Positions 54,690-64,000 of a stretch of 64,000 bases of DNA are shown one piece after another. Numbering within the stretch: the first letter of the stretch is position 1; the number at the start of each line of letters is the position of its first letter. The stretch comes from Olsenella_K absiana (GTDB taxonomy: Bacteria; Actinomycetota; Coriobacteriia; Coriobacteriales; Atopobiaceae), in the NCBI RefSeq assembly GCF_036408855.1, contig NZ_JAZGJQ010000005.1:77979-141978 (forward strand), written 5' to 3'. The notes under the pieces are model-generated. The model ran no database searches. It saw nothing but the letters and a program-made list of their open reading frames with translations, and was not told the origin of the DNA. The position numbers were made by a program, and so were the translations under genes.

Positions 54690-54768
54690 GCCGCGCCACA
54701 AGCCGCACCCCGGACCCGGGCCATCTCGGTCGGGAGCGGCCAGCGAGCGCTGAAGAAAGGTTTTCGCA

Positions 54769-57600
<2,832 letters not shown>

Positions 57601-57636
57601 CGCCCCCTCTGCGCGCTCATAGAACGGCCCAAGGGA

Positions 57637-57671
57637 AAGGGGCCCGCCTCCACGGGAGGCGGGCCCCTTCT
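57637..57671. terminator. Terminator between gyrA and the BFN-family gene
   Basis: AAGGGGCCCGCCTCC (57637-57651) and GGAGGCGGGCCCCTT (57655-57669) form a perfect 15-pair stem with a three-base loop. It probably serves both convergent genes. Confidence 0.85.
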
Positions 57672-57690
57672 TCGTGCGTGCCGCTGGGAC

Positions 57691-58383
57691 CTACGAGCCG
57701 GGGTGCTCGGCCGTGTTGGTGCCGTCCGCGAGGTCGTCCCTGAGGTCCTGACCCGGCTTCTCGCGCGGGTGCCCGAGCTCGCTCGCCCGCTCGTCCGGTC
57801 CCGAAGTGCGCTCATGCGAGGAGGCCTGAGAGGGCCTCGAGAGGGTGCCATCGGCGGCAGTGCGGACGTCACCCCGATCGAGGGCGAAGTCTTCGGGGGT
57901 GAGGCCCTCGACGAAGTCGTGGAAGCGCTTGAGCTCCTCCCTGCGCTCCTCGGCCTCGACGGACGAGAAGTCGGGAAGCGATGCGGTGTCCACGACCTCC
58001 TCCTCGGCGAAGATGGGAACGTGAGCGCGGACCGCGAGCGCGATGGCGTCGGAGGGCCTGGCGTCCACGCTGACCTGGCTTCCGGCAGAGGTGACGATGC
58101 GAAGCTGCGCGAAGAAGGTCGTGCCCCTGACGTCGTTGATCACCACGCTGACGAGACGTCCCCCCAGCGAGACGATCACGTCGTTGAGAAGGTCGTGGGT
58201 CATGGGACGGTGGTGCTGCGAGCCGTCGATGCCCATGCTGATCGCCGTGCTCTCCACTGAGCCGATCCGGATGGGGAGCTTCGCCGAGGGAGCCGTCCGC
58301 CTGTGGGGCTTGAGAATCACCATCGAAGAGACGGTGCCCTCGCCGACGACCACTGATGATATTTCCAAGCGAACGAGTGACAT
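57691..58383 (-). CDS. Bifunctional nuclease family (DUF151) protein
   Basis: The 230-residue protein has a BFN/DUF151 core at about residues 1-140, with MTHDLLNDVIVSLGG and the typical DARPSDAIALAVRAHVPIFAEEEVVD. The rest is a polar, probably disordered tail. Members have nuclease activity in plants, but their bacterial role is not established. The ATG at 58383 is preceded by AGGAAGAA. It converges with gyrA and is divergent from the tRNA-Ile promoter. Confidence 0.88.
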   Translation of the reverse strand: MSLVRLEISSVVVGEGTVSSMVILKPHRRTAPSAKLPIRIGSVESTAISMGIDGSQHHRPMTHDLLNDVIVSLGGRLVSVVINDVRGTTFFAQLRIVTSAGSQVSVDARPSDAIALAVRAHVPIFAEEEVVDTASLPDFSSVEAEERREELKRFHDFVEGLTPEDFALDRGDVRTAADGTLSRPSQASSHERTSGPDERASELGHPREKPGQDLRDDLADGTNTAEHPGS

Positions 58384-58539
58384 CTGGCTTCTTCCTGGGC
58401 TCGTTGCCCAACGTGTCTTGAGACCGAACGTGTTTCGCAACGGTATAGCAGATTGGCGCCGCAGGGGCCGCGCAATCCCCCGCAGACGAACTCTGCATAT
58501 GGAGTACCCAGATTGCCGTCAACTTTTTCAAGATTCTCG

Positions 58540-58568
58540 TTGACACGGGGGTTGAGAGAGCGTATTGT
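58540..58568 (+). promoter_or_regulatory. Promoter of tRNA-Ile
   Basis: TTGACA (58540-58545), a 17-base spacer and TATTGT (58563-58568) lie 15 bases before the tRNA. This is a near-consensus promoter. Confidence 0.85.
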
Positions 58569-58582
58569 ACTTTCTTGCGGAT

Positions 58583-58659
58583 GGGCCCGTAGCTCAGTTG
58601 GTCAGAGCGTCCGGCTGATAACCGGGAGGTCACAAGTTCGAACCTTGTCGGGCCCACCA
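58583..58659 (+). tRNA. tRNA-Ile (anticodon GAT)
   Basis: Acceptor GGGCCCG pairs with CGGGCCC. The anticodon arm TCCGG-CTGATAA-CCGGG gives GAT. The T-loop is GTTCGAACC, and CCA is encoded at 58657-58659. Confidence 0.97.
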
Positions 58660-58670
58660 CTTTCTTTGAT

Positions 58671-58715
58671 AATAAACGCCCCAGCGTGAGCCGAGTCGCC
58701 GCTGGGGCGTTTATT
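58671..58715 (+). terminator. Terminator between tRNA-Ile and tRNA-Ala
   Basis: AATAAACGCCCCAGCG (58671-58686) and CGCTGGGGCGTTTATT (58700-58715) form a perfect 16-pair stem. The A tract and T tract within it make it bidirectional. It would limit read-through into tRNA-Ala. Confidence 0.9.
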
Positions 58716-58732
58716 GCATCAGTGGGGAATCC

Positions 58733-58808
58733 GGGGACATAGCTCAGCTGGGAGAGCGCGGGCTTTGCAAGCCTGAGGTCGTGGGTTCGAACCCCATTGT
58801 CTCCACCA
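58733..58808 (+). tRNA. tRNA-Ala (anticodon TGC)
   Basis: Acceptor GGGGACA/TGTCTCC has the G3:U70 identity pair. The anticodon arm CGGGC-TTTGCAA-GCCTG gives TGC. CCA is encoded at 58806-58808. Confidence 0.97.
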
Positions 58809-58817
58809 AGCATTCGA

Positions 58818-58844
58818 AGGCCAGGCATCCGCCTGGCCTATTTT
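58818..58844 (+). terminator. Terminator after tRNA-Ala
   Basis: AGGCCAGGC (58818-58826) and GCCTGGCCT (58831-58839) pair perfectly around ATCC, followed by ATTTTG. Confidence 0.92.
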
Positions 58845-59479
58845 GTGTGGTCGACCTTTGGCGCGTCTGGTCTTTGTGCCTGCCTATCCTGTCTTCCTTG
58901 CCTCCGGTCGGTAACGACCCGGCTGTCTTGTGTCCTCGTCCGCTAAGGAGCAGCTCGCACCAGTAGTTGGGACCAGCCGTAGGGTGTGGCCCCACAGGCA
59001 AGTCCATGGAGAGAGGTCTTGTCCAGGCTTGCGACCGCCACCCTAGGATTGTGGCTGTCGACCTCGAAAGCTGTCCTTGTCTTGCCCGCACAGCGGTCTC
59101 AGAAGAGCCCGGAGACTGCTCGCCCTGTAGGGGACGGGCCCGTGAGTCAGCCGACTACGTTCTGTACGTGCCCTGAGCCGTGGTCTGCACACTTATGGAG
59201 AGCCGCTTGTGCCACACTGCGAGAAATAGCGATATATATAGCAGTAATACGTAATTCTATACATGTAGTGACAATTGAACTACATGTAATATGAAAACTA
59301 ACAGTGATAATACGAATAATTTACATCGAATACTATGAATATGAAAAAAGTAATGACATAATACTGCATACCTAAGAATGTGTATTACCTATCGAGGGAA
59401 CGTCATATTACGTCATGGGTCGAAGTCCAATGGGCTCGTGGCATAGAATGTGGATGTATTAACGAAGAAGGAGCACGTA
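58845..59479. other. Gene-free region with AT-rich island
   Basis: From 58845 to about 59220 the DNA is of intermediate GC content with only unconvincing frames. From about 59220 to 59440 it is strikingly AT-rich compared with the rest of the window and has an inverted repeat at 59261-59287. I see no gene. It probably holds the promoter and operator of the gene at 59480. Confidence 0.5.
59261..59287. promoter_or_regulatory. Inverted repeat upstream of the membrane RHH-like gene
   Basis: ACATGTAGT (59261-59269) and ACTACATGT (59279-59287) are perfect complements separated by nine bases, about 190 bases before the start at 59480. The spacing suits a dimeric DNA-binding protein. Confidence 0.45.
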
Positions 59480-60214
59480 ATGCCCAAGAAGCTCACCACG
59501 TTCAGCATGCGCATGCCTGAGGACATCAACGAGAAGATCCAGTCTTACGCCGCCGAGCACCAGTGCACCAAGGCGGAGGCCATGAGCCACTTCGCTCGCG
59601 CCGGCATAGAGATCGAGGACTCGGGCAGGCCGATCTCGTCTGATGACATCGCGAAGATCGAGGAGAAGATCGAGAGCCTGGGCGAGCAGGGGACGGCCAC
59701 CTCATCGCCCGCAGCCATCGTGCCCTCGGACATCAAGGATAAGATCCAGGCGTACTCGAAGGAGCACGAGTGCAGCGAGTCCGAGGCGCTCGGCTATTAT
59801 GCGCGCATCGGCCTCCAGATGACGGGCGACCAGAGGCCTGCCACCGCCGCCGAGGTCGCGGACCTCGCCAAGAAGCTCGACGTACTCGCCCAGGACAGCC
59901 AGGCCAAGGCTTTGCAGATGAAGCAGATGGCTGAGGCCATCAGTGACATACACGGCTACACGAAGCCGGAGGAGGTGGAGATCGAAGGCGAGCTCGCCTA
60001 CCCCGAGATCGATACCCCCAAGGAGCCTACTGAGGAGGAGAGGCAGCAGCAGGCTGACGAGAGGACCAAGAAGATCGTCTCGGACGCTTTGGATGACTAC
60101 CTCTCCAAGGCGCAGGACCAGAAGCCGGAGAGGGCCATGAGCCCTTGGGTGCCGGCGTTGATCGTGCTCGCCGCCTGCCTTGCCGTCATTCTCGTGGTGA
60201 CGCTTACGCACTAG
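59480..60214 (+). CDS. Tail-anchored protein with two ribbon-helix-helix-like domains
   Basis: The 244-residue protein starts MPKKLTTFSMRMPEDINEKI, with the strand-helix-helix pattern of an RHH/CopG domain (about 4-45, continuing QSYAAEHQCTKAEAMSHFARAGI). A related segment follows at about 80-120 (PSDIKDKIQAYSKEHECSESEALGYYARIGL), lacking an obvious beta strand. Then come a predicted coiled coil (about 125-165), an acidic stretch, and a C-terminal hydrophobic helix (about 219-242, PALIVLAACLAVILVVTL) ending in LTH. The ATG at 59480 has AAGGAG six bases upstream; the upstream part of the frame is not needed. I do not recognise the whole protein. It may tether DNA or a partner to the membrane. 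Confidence 0.8.
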   Translation: MPKKLTTFSMRMPEDINEKIQSYAAEHQCTKAEAMSHFARAGIEIEDSGRPISSDDIAKIEEKIESLGEQGTATSSPAAIVPSDIKDKIQAYSKEHECSESEALGYYARIGLQMTGDQRPATAAEVADLAKKLDVLAQDSQAKALQMKQMAEAISDIHGYTKPEEVEIEGELAYPEIDTPKEPTEEERQQQADERTKKIVSDALDDYLSKAQDQKPERAMSPWVPALIVLAACLAVILVVTLTH

Positions 60215-60354
60215 GAGGGACCTGAGCTCCGGCCGAGATGAAGGTAAGACGCAGACTGGAGGGCTCGGTCGAACCCATTAATCACGGGTTCGCAAACGCG
60301 TTAGTATCTATGAGGGGCGCCCCGCGCCCATGGAAGCCGACCGAAGGCAAGCAC

Positions 60355-60810
60355 ATGAGAAACGACGACAGCTCATCGAAGGCGCGTGGCGACATCTCGT
60401 CCGAGCTTGACGCGCTCACGAGCGCCTTGCTGGGCGACGCCCTCGACATGCTGGCCGACGGGGAGGACCTGAACGTGCTGCTCGTCGTGGAGAGTGCGAA
60501 CGGGGAGGTCTCGCCCTTCGAGTTCTCGGACGACGGGCCCGAGGAGCTCCTCGAGGGCGCACGTTCAAAGGTGCGGGAGCTCGGCAAGGAAGGGCATGCC
60601 GGAGGCGCCGCGCCCGTACGGTACGCCATCGCCTACGAGGGGGCGGTCGCCGACGAGGCCGGAGCCTTCCAGGACGCGGTCATCGTGGAGTTCGGCGAGC
60701 GTGGCAGAACGAGCTACTCCGCCTTCTCATACGTGGACGGCAAGGGTTCAGGTGACGGGTTTCGCTGGAGTGACCCGGCTCCGGCTGGCGTCACTGAGTC
60801 GCTGCTTTAG
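60355..60810 (+). CDS. Hypothetical acidic protein, 151 residues
   Basis: I do not recognise this protein. It is soluble and acidic, with an N-terminal helical region (ISSELDALTSALLGDALDMLADGEDL) and alternating strand-like segments (NVLLVVESANGEVSPFEFS, VRYAIAYEGAVADE, DAVIVEFGERGRTSYSAFSYV). These suggest one small alpha/beta domain. The ATG at 60355 has a GAAGGC site; the frame is open upstream to 60238. It lies 140 bases after the tail-anchored gene, same strand, before typA. Confidence 0.6.
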   Translation: MRNDDSSSKARGDISSELDALTSALLGDALDMLADGEDLNVLLVVESANGEVSPFEFSDDGPEELLEGARSKVRELGKEGHAGGAAPVRYAIAYEGAVADEAGAFQDAVIVEFGERGRTSYSAFSYVDGKGSGDGFRWSDPAPAGVTESLL

Positions 60811-60894
60811 AGGGCGTCAGGCTGACGCTGGATAATACGGACGCAGTATCCACAGTGCAAGAAACTACATCTGCATCAACGCATCAGAGGGAAG

Positions 60895-62763
60895 ATGCCG
60901 AGTAAGAAACGAGGACGCATGCTGCAGAAAACCATCAGGAACATCGCGATTATCGCCCACGTCGACCACGGAAAGACGACGCTGGTCGACGGGATGCTCA
61001 AGGCGACTGATGCCTTCAGGGAGGGGCAGCAGGTCCAGGAGCGCGTGCTCGACTCCAACGACCAGGAGCGCGAGCGCGGCATCACGATCCTCTCCAAGAA
61101 CATCTCCATCGAGTACAGGGGCGTGAAGATCAACGTCATCGACACCCCCGGCCACGCCGACTTCGGTGGCGAGGTCGAGCGCGTCCTCAAGATGGCCGAC
61201 GGCGCGCTCCTGCTCGTTGACGCGGCGGAGGGCCCCATGCCCCAGACCCGCTTCGTGCTGAGGCACGCCATCGCCGCGCACCTGCAGGTCATGATCGTCA
61301 TCAACAAGATCGACCGCGATGGGGCCAACCCCGAGAACGCGCTCAACCAGTCGCTCGACCTGATGATGGACCTCGGCGCCACCGACGAGCAGCTCGAGTT
61401 CGCCATGGAGCACGTCGTGTACGCCTCCGCCGTGAACGGCTACGCGCGTCTTGCGCCGGACGACGGAAACATGGACATGTATCCGCTGCTCGACATGATC
61501 GTGGACGAGATGCCCGCCCCCGACGTGGACCTCGACGGCCCGCTCGCGATGCAGTGCGTGACCATCGACCACTCCGACTACGTCGGCCGCATCGGCATCG
61601 GCCGCATCTACTCCGGCACCATCCACGACGGCGACGACATCCTCGTCGTGAAGAACGACGGATCTCGCACCATGGCGCGTGTGAAGCAGCTCTTCACCTT
61701 CGACTACCTCGGCCGAAAGGAGTGCGACCACGCGGAGGCCGGCGACATCGCCGCGGTCGTGGGCATCGACCGCACCGACATAGGCGACGTCTACACCGAC
61801 CCCGAGAACCCCGTCGAGCTGGAACCGATCGAGATCGACCCCCCGACGCTCTCGATCGTCTTCGAGGCGAGCACCTCTCCCCTCGTCGGTCGCGACGGCG
61901 ACATCGTGGGCGGGCGCCAGCTCAAGGAGCGCCTGATGCAGGAGCGCGAGAACAACGTGACCATGCGCATCGAGGAGCTCCCCGACAAGACCGGCGTCGA
62001 GGTCGCGGGCCGCGGCATCCTGCACCTCTCCGTCCTCATGGAGGCCATGCGCCGCGAGGGCTTCGAGTTCCAGGTCGGCCGCCCGCGCGTCCTCTTCAAG
62101 AAGGAGCACGGACAGGTCCTGGAACCCGTGGAGAACGCCGTCGTCGAGTGCAACCCCGAGTTCTCCGGCAAGGTGATTGAGGTCTTCGGCAACGCCGGTG
62201 GCACCATGACCAACATGGAGACGGGCACGACCCAGACGCACCTCGAGTTCAGCATCCCCACCAGGGGCATCATGGGCTTGAAGTCCCGCATCATGAACGT
62301 CACGCACGGTGACGCGGTGTTCTACCACACCTTCGCCGAGTACGGCCCCTACGCCGGAGAGATTGGTGCCAGGCAGAACGGCGCGATGATCTCCATGAGC
62401 ACCGAGAAGGCCGTCGCCTACGCCCTCGGCACGCTGCAGGACCGCGGCACCCTCTTCATCGCCCCGGGCGACGAGTGCTACGAGGGCATGCTCGTGGGCG
62501 AGAGGTCCCGTCCCGGCGACATGACCGTCAACGTTGCGCGCAGCAAGAACCTCGGCAACCAGCGCAGCTCGACCGCCGACATCGCCGTCCAGCTCACTCC
62601 CCCGAAGGTGTTCAGCCTCGAGGAGGCGCTCGAGTACATCATGGACGACGAGCTGGTAGAGGTCACGCCGCACTTCATCCGCATGCGCAAGCGCCTGCTG
62701 ACCGAGGTCGAGCGTCGCAAGTGGGCGGTTCAGCACGGTAAGGTCGCCAAGCTCAACGGCTAG
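60895..62763 (+). CDS. typA: Ribosome-associated GTPase TypA/BipA
   Basis: The 622-residue translational GTPase of the EF-G family acts in ribosome assembly and stress adaptation. G motifs are AHVDHGKTT (G1), ERERGITI (G2), DTPGHADF (G3) and NKIDRDGAN (G4). EF-G-like domains follow, and the C-terminal domain specific to TypA includes RKWAVQHGKVAKLNG. ATG 60895 is preceded directly by GAGGGAAG; ATG 60919 (MLQKTIRN) with GAGG upstream is an equally plausible start and is closer to family length. Confidence 0.96.
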   Translation: MPSKKRGRMLQKTIRNIAIIAHVDHGKTTLVDGMLKATDAFREGQQVQERVLDSNDQERERGITILSKNISIEYRGVKINVIDTPGHADFGGEVERVLKMADGALLLVDAAEGPMPQTRFVLRHAIAAHLQVMIVINKIDRDGANPENALNQSLDLMMDLGATDEQLEFAMEHVVYASAVNGYARLAPDDGNMDMYPLLDMIVDEMPAPDVDLDGPLAMQCVTIDHSDYVGRIGIGRIYSGTIHDGDDILVVKNDGSRTMARVKQLFTFDYLGRKECDHAEAGDIAAVVGIDRTDIGDVYTDPENPVELEPIEIDPPTLSIVFEASTSPLVGRDGDIVGGRQLKERLMQERENNVTMRIEELPDKTGVEVAGRGILHLSVLMEAMRREGFEFQVGRPRVLFKKEHGQVLEPVENAVVECNPEFSGKVIEVFGNAGGTMTNMETGTTQTHLEFSIPTRGIMGLKSRIMNVTHGDAVFYHTFAEYGPYAGEIGARQNGAMISMSTEKAVAYALGTLQDRGTLFIAPGDECYEGMLVGERSRPGDMTVNVARSKNLGNQRSSTADIAVQLTPPKVFSLEEALEYIMDDELVEVTPHFIRMRKRLLTEVERRKWAVQHGKVAKLNG

Positions 62764-62803
62764 AGGTCGAGTCGCCGGGCGCTAGAAATACGCTTGTAGT
62801 ACG

Positions 62804-62828
62804 AGGGGGAGGGCTTGCCCTCCCCCTT
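62804..62828. terminator. Terminator after typA
   Basis: GGGGGAGGGC (62805-62814) and GCCCTCCCCC (62817-62826) form a stem around a very short loop, followed by TTCC. It lies between the convergent typA and TRIC-type genes. Confidence 0.7.
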
Positions 62829-62890
62829 CCTTGAACTGGGCGATTGAGGGGACGGCCTATGGGACAGGTCGCCCTAGGTGCCCCCTGGAC

Positions 62891-63760
62891 CTACGAGACG
62901 GGACCTTCGGGTCCACCCTCGGCGTGCGGGTCCTGCTCTCCCCCGCCGGTGCGCTCGTCACCCGTCTCGGCTCCGGTTTTCCCCGATACTTCGTCTCGCA
63001 CGCACGCTCCGGGCCCGCGATTCTCCCCAGGCTTGTCCTCGGACACTGCGCCCGACCTCGACCAGCGCACCCTGAGCGACTGGTAGGCGTCGTCCAGGCG
63101 GGGCTCGAGGTCGACGGAGGCCGACGAGCGGATGTCGTACCTGAGCGACGTCCTCCTCAGGCCGACGGTCACGACGACGCACGCGAGCAGCGCCCAGACT
63201 TGGCGCAGCAGGAGAAACCTGATGCATACGTAGTACGTCAGCGCTCCAGCGACCGCGCAGAGCGCATAGTAGGTGCCCGCCCTGAAGACCTTTGGCACCT
63301 CGCCGAGGAAGACGTCTCTGAGCATGCCACCACCGACGCCGGTGATGATGCCCATGAGCACGGCCGCATATCCGTTGAGCTCGCAGGCGATCGCCTTGCT
63401 CGTGCCTCCCGCGACGAAGAGGGCCACCGAGAAGATGTCCATCCACTCGAGGAGGTGGGGGTGGCGGGTCAGCACCTGTGGGAACAGGAAGCCCACGAGC
63501 CCGGCGAGGAGGCACGCGGGGATGGCGAAGCGCGACTCGAGCATGTAGACGCCATGCTGCATGATGACGTCGCGGACGAGGCCCCCGCCCAGGCCTCCGA
63601 TGATCGAGATCGCCGTGATTCCCACGAAGTCGAGTTTTCGCTGCTGGCCCACCAGGATGCCCGAGAAGGACCCGACGACGACCGACGAGAGGTCGAGCCA
63701 GGTGGGGACGTTGAGGCTGGCCAGGTCTGCGCTGCCGGAAGAGAAGAGGTAATCGAGCAA
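62891..63760 (-). CDS. TRIC-type cation channel (UPF0126 membrane protein)
   Basis: The 289-residue protein has about seven membrane helices arranged as two homologous UPF0126 repeats, each with the diagnostic Gly-rich/Arg-Asp motif: GGLGGGLVRDV and GVGGGMLRDV. Prokaryotic members form trimeric K+/Na+-conducting channels. The C-terminal 80 residues are a polar, disordered cytoplasmic tail that is longer than usual. It converges with typA. Confidence 0.9.
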   Translation of the reverse strand: MLDYLFSSGSADLASLNVPTWLDLSSVVVGSFSGILVGQQRKLDFVGITAISIIGGLGGGLVRDVIMQHGVYMLESRFAIPACLLAGLVGFLFPQVLTRHPHLLEWMDIFSVALFVAGGTSKAIACELNGYAAVLMGIITGVGGGMLRDVFLGEVPKVFRAGTYYALCAVAGALTYYVCIRFLLLRQVWALLACVVVTVGLRRTSLRYDIRSSASVDLEPRLDDAYQSLRVRWSRSGAVSEDKPGENRGPGACVRDEVSGKTGAETGDERTGGGEQDPHAEGGPEGPVS

Positions 63761-63941
63761 GGGCTTCTCCTTTTGCGAATGGTCCGTGGACGGTGACCTT
63801 ACCGGAAGCGAGAGCTGAGCGAACGTAGAAGCAGAATCTCCAGGTCAAAAGTACAGCCGAGCTCCCATGCTCGCTTCCGTGAATTGAATTTCGAAAAGCA
63901 ACACCGTTGCACCAAGTCATGCAGGGACGGCAGATGAAATT

Positions 63942-63980
63942 GGAGGCAGGACGGATTCCGCATCCGTCCTGCCTCCGTCT
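63942..63980. terminator. Terminator near the window end
   Basis: GGAGGCAGGACGGAT (63942-63956) and ATCCGTCCTGCCTCC (63962-63976) form a perfect 15-pair stem with a five-base loop. It lies upstream of the TRIC-type gene and probably ends a gene located beyond the window. Confidence 0.75.
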
Positions 63981-64000
63981 CCTCTAGCATCCCTTTTGCT

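Noticed and set aside
58744..59091. 115-codon minus-strand frame, possible transposase remnant, downstream of tRNA-Ala
   Set aside because: It overlaps the tRNA-Ala gene and terminator, has no recognisable motif and no ribosome-binding site. No terminal repeats were seen.

Overview
The window is high-GC DNA from an actinobacterium. It is most likely a member of the Coriobacteriia, probably Atopobiaceae (Olsenella/Atopobium-like). The evidence is the PASTA-kinase/FHA/PP2C cluster, the gene content and order around the replication origin, and a natural SEDS-PBP fusion. The genus is an inference from gene content, not from a database search. I see no insertion sequence, prophage, CRISPR array or rRNA gene. 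Nine tRNA genes are present, all with an encoded CCA end.

1-4.8 kb: the tail of an unidentified gene, tRNA-Ser, a nucleotide pyrophosphatase-like gene, tRNA-Arg, a small unknown gene, tRNA-Ala, serS, a small acidic membrane protein and tRNA-Leu. 4.9-14.6 kb: a plus-strand operon for phospho-control of cell-wall synthesis. It encodes a Ser/Thr kinase with a multi-helix tail, two FHA proteins, a PP2C phosphatase, a single polypeptide fusing a RodA/FtsW-type glycosyltransferase to a PbpA-type transpeptidase, and PknB with four PASTA domains. 14.8-27.4 kb, mostly minus strand: tRNA-Arg, a membrane protein, purC, a histidine kinase/response regulator pair, a lipoprotein, purB, argG-argH preceded by an arginine-rich leader peptide, tRNA-Lys, an M29-type aminopeptidase and tRNA-Gly.

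27.5-39.7 kb: a very large M28-peptidase-like membrane protein whose catalytic domain is split by about 920 acidic, disordered residues; a tandem WYL regulator; a DinG-type helicase with an N-terminal exonuclease; D-Ala-D-Ala ligase; rlmN. 39.8-57.6 kb is the chromosome origin region. On the minus strand lie parA, parB, rsmG, a KH/R3H protein, yidC, yidD, rnpA and rpmH, with three parS sites. On the plus strand lie an unusual GHKL-ATPase/winged-helix gene, then dnaA, dnaN, recF, a DciA-like gene, gyrB and gyrA. Gene polarity flips at about 46 kb.

The most interesting signals are at the origin. DnaA carries a changed DNA-recognition motif (RTHAT instead of RDHTT). The intergenic regions around it lack the usual TTATCCACA boxes but contain repeated TTTTC(A/G)ACA-type 9-mers. 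An ATPase-Tyr/Pro/Gln-repeat-winged-helix protein sits between rpmH and dnaA, where usually nothing intervenes. 57.7-64 kb: a bifunctional-nuclease-family protein, tRNA-Ile and tRNA-Ala outside any rRNA operon, an AT-rich intergenic island, a tail-anchored protein with two ribbon-helix-helix-like domains, a small unknown gene, typA and a TRIC-type channel.
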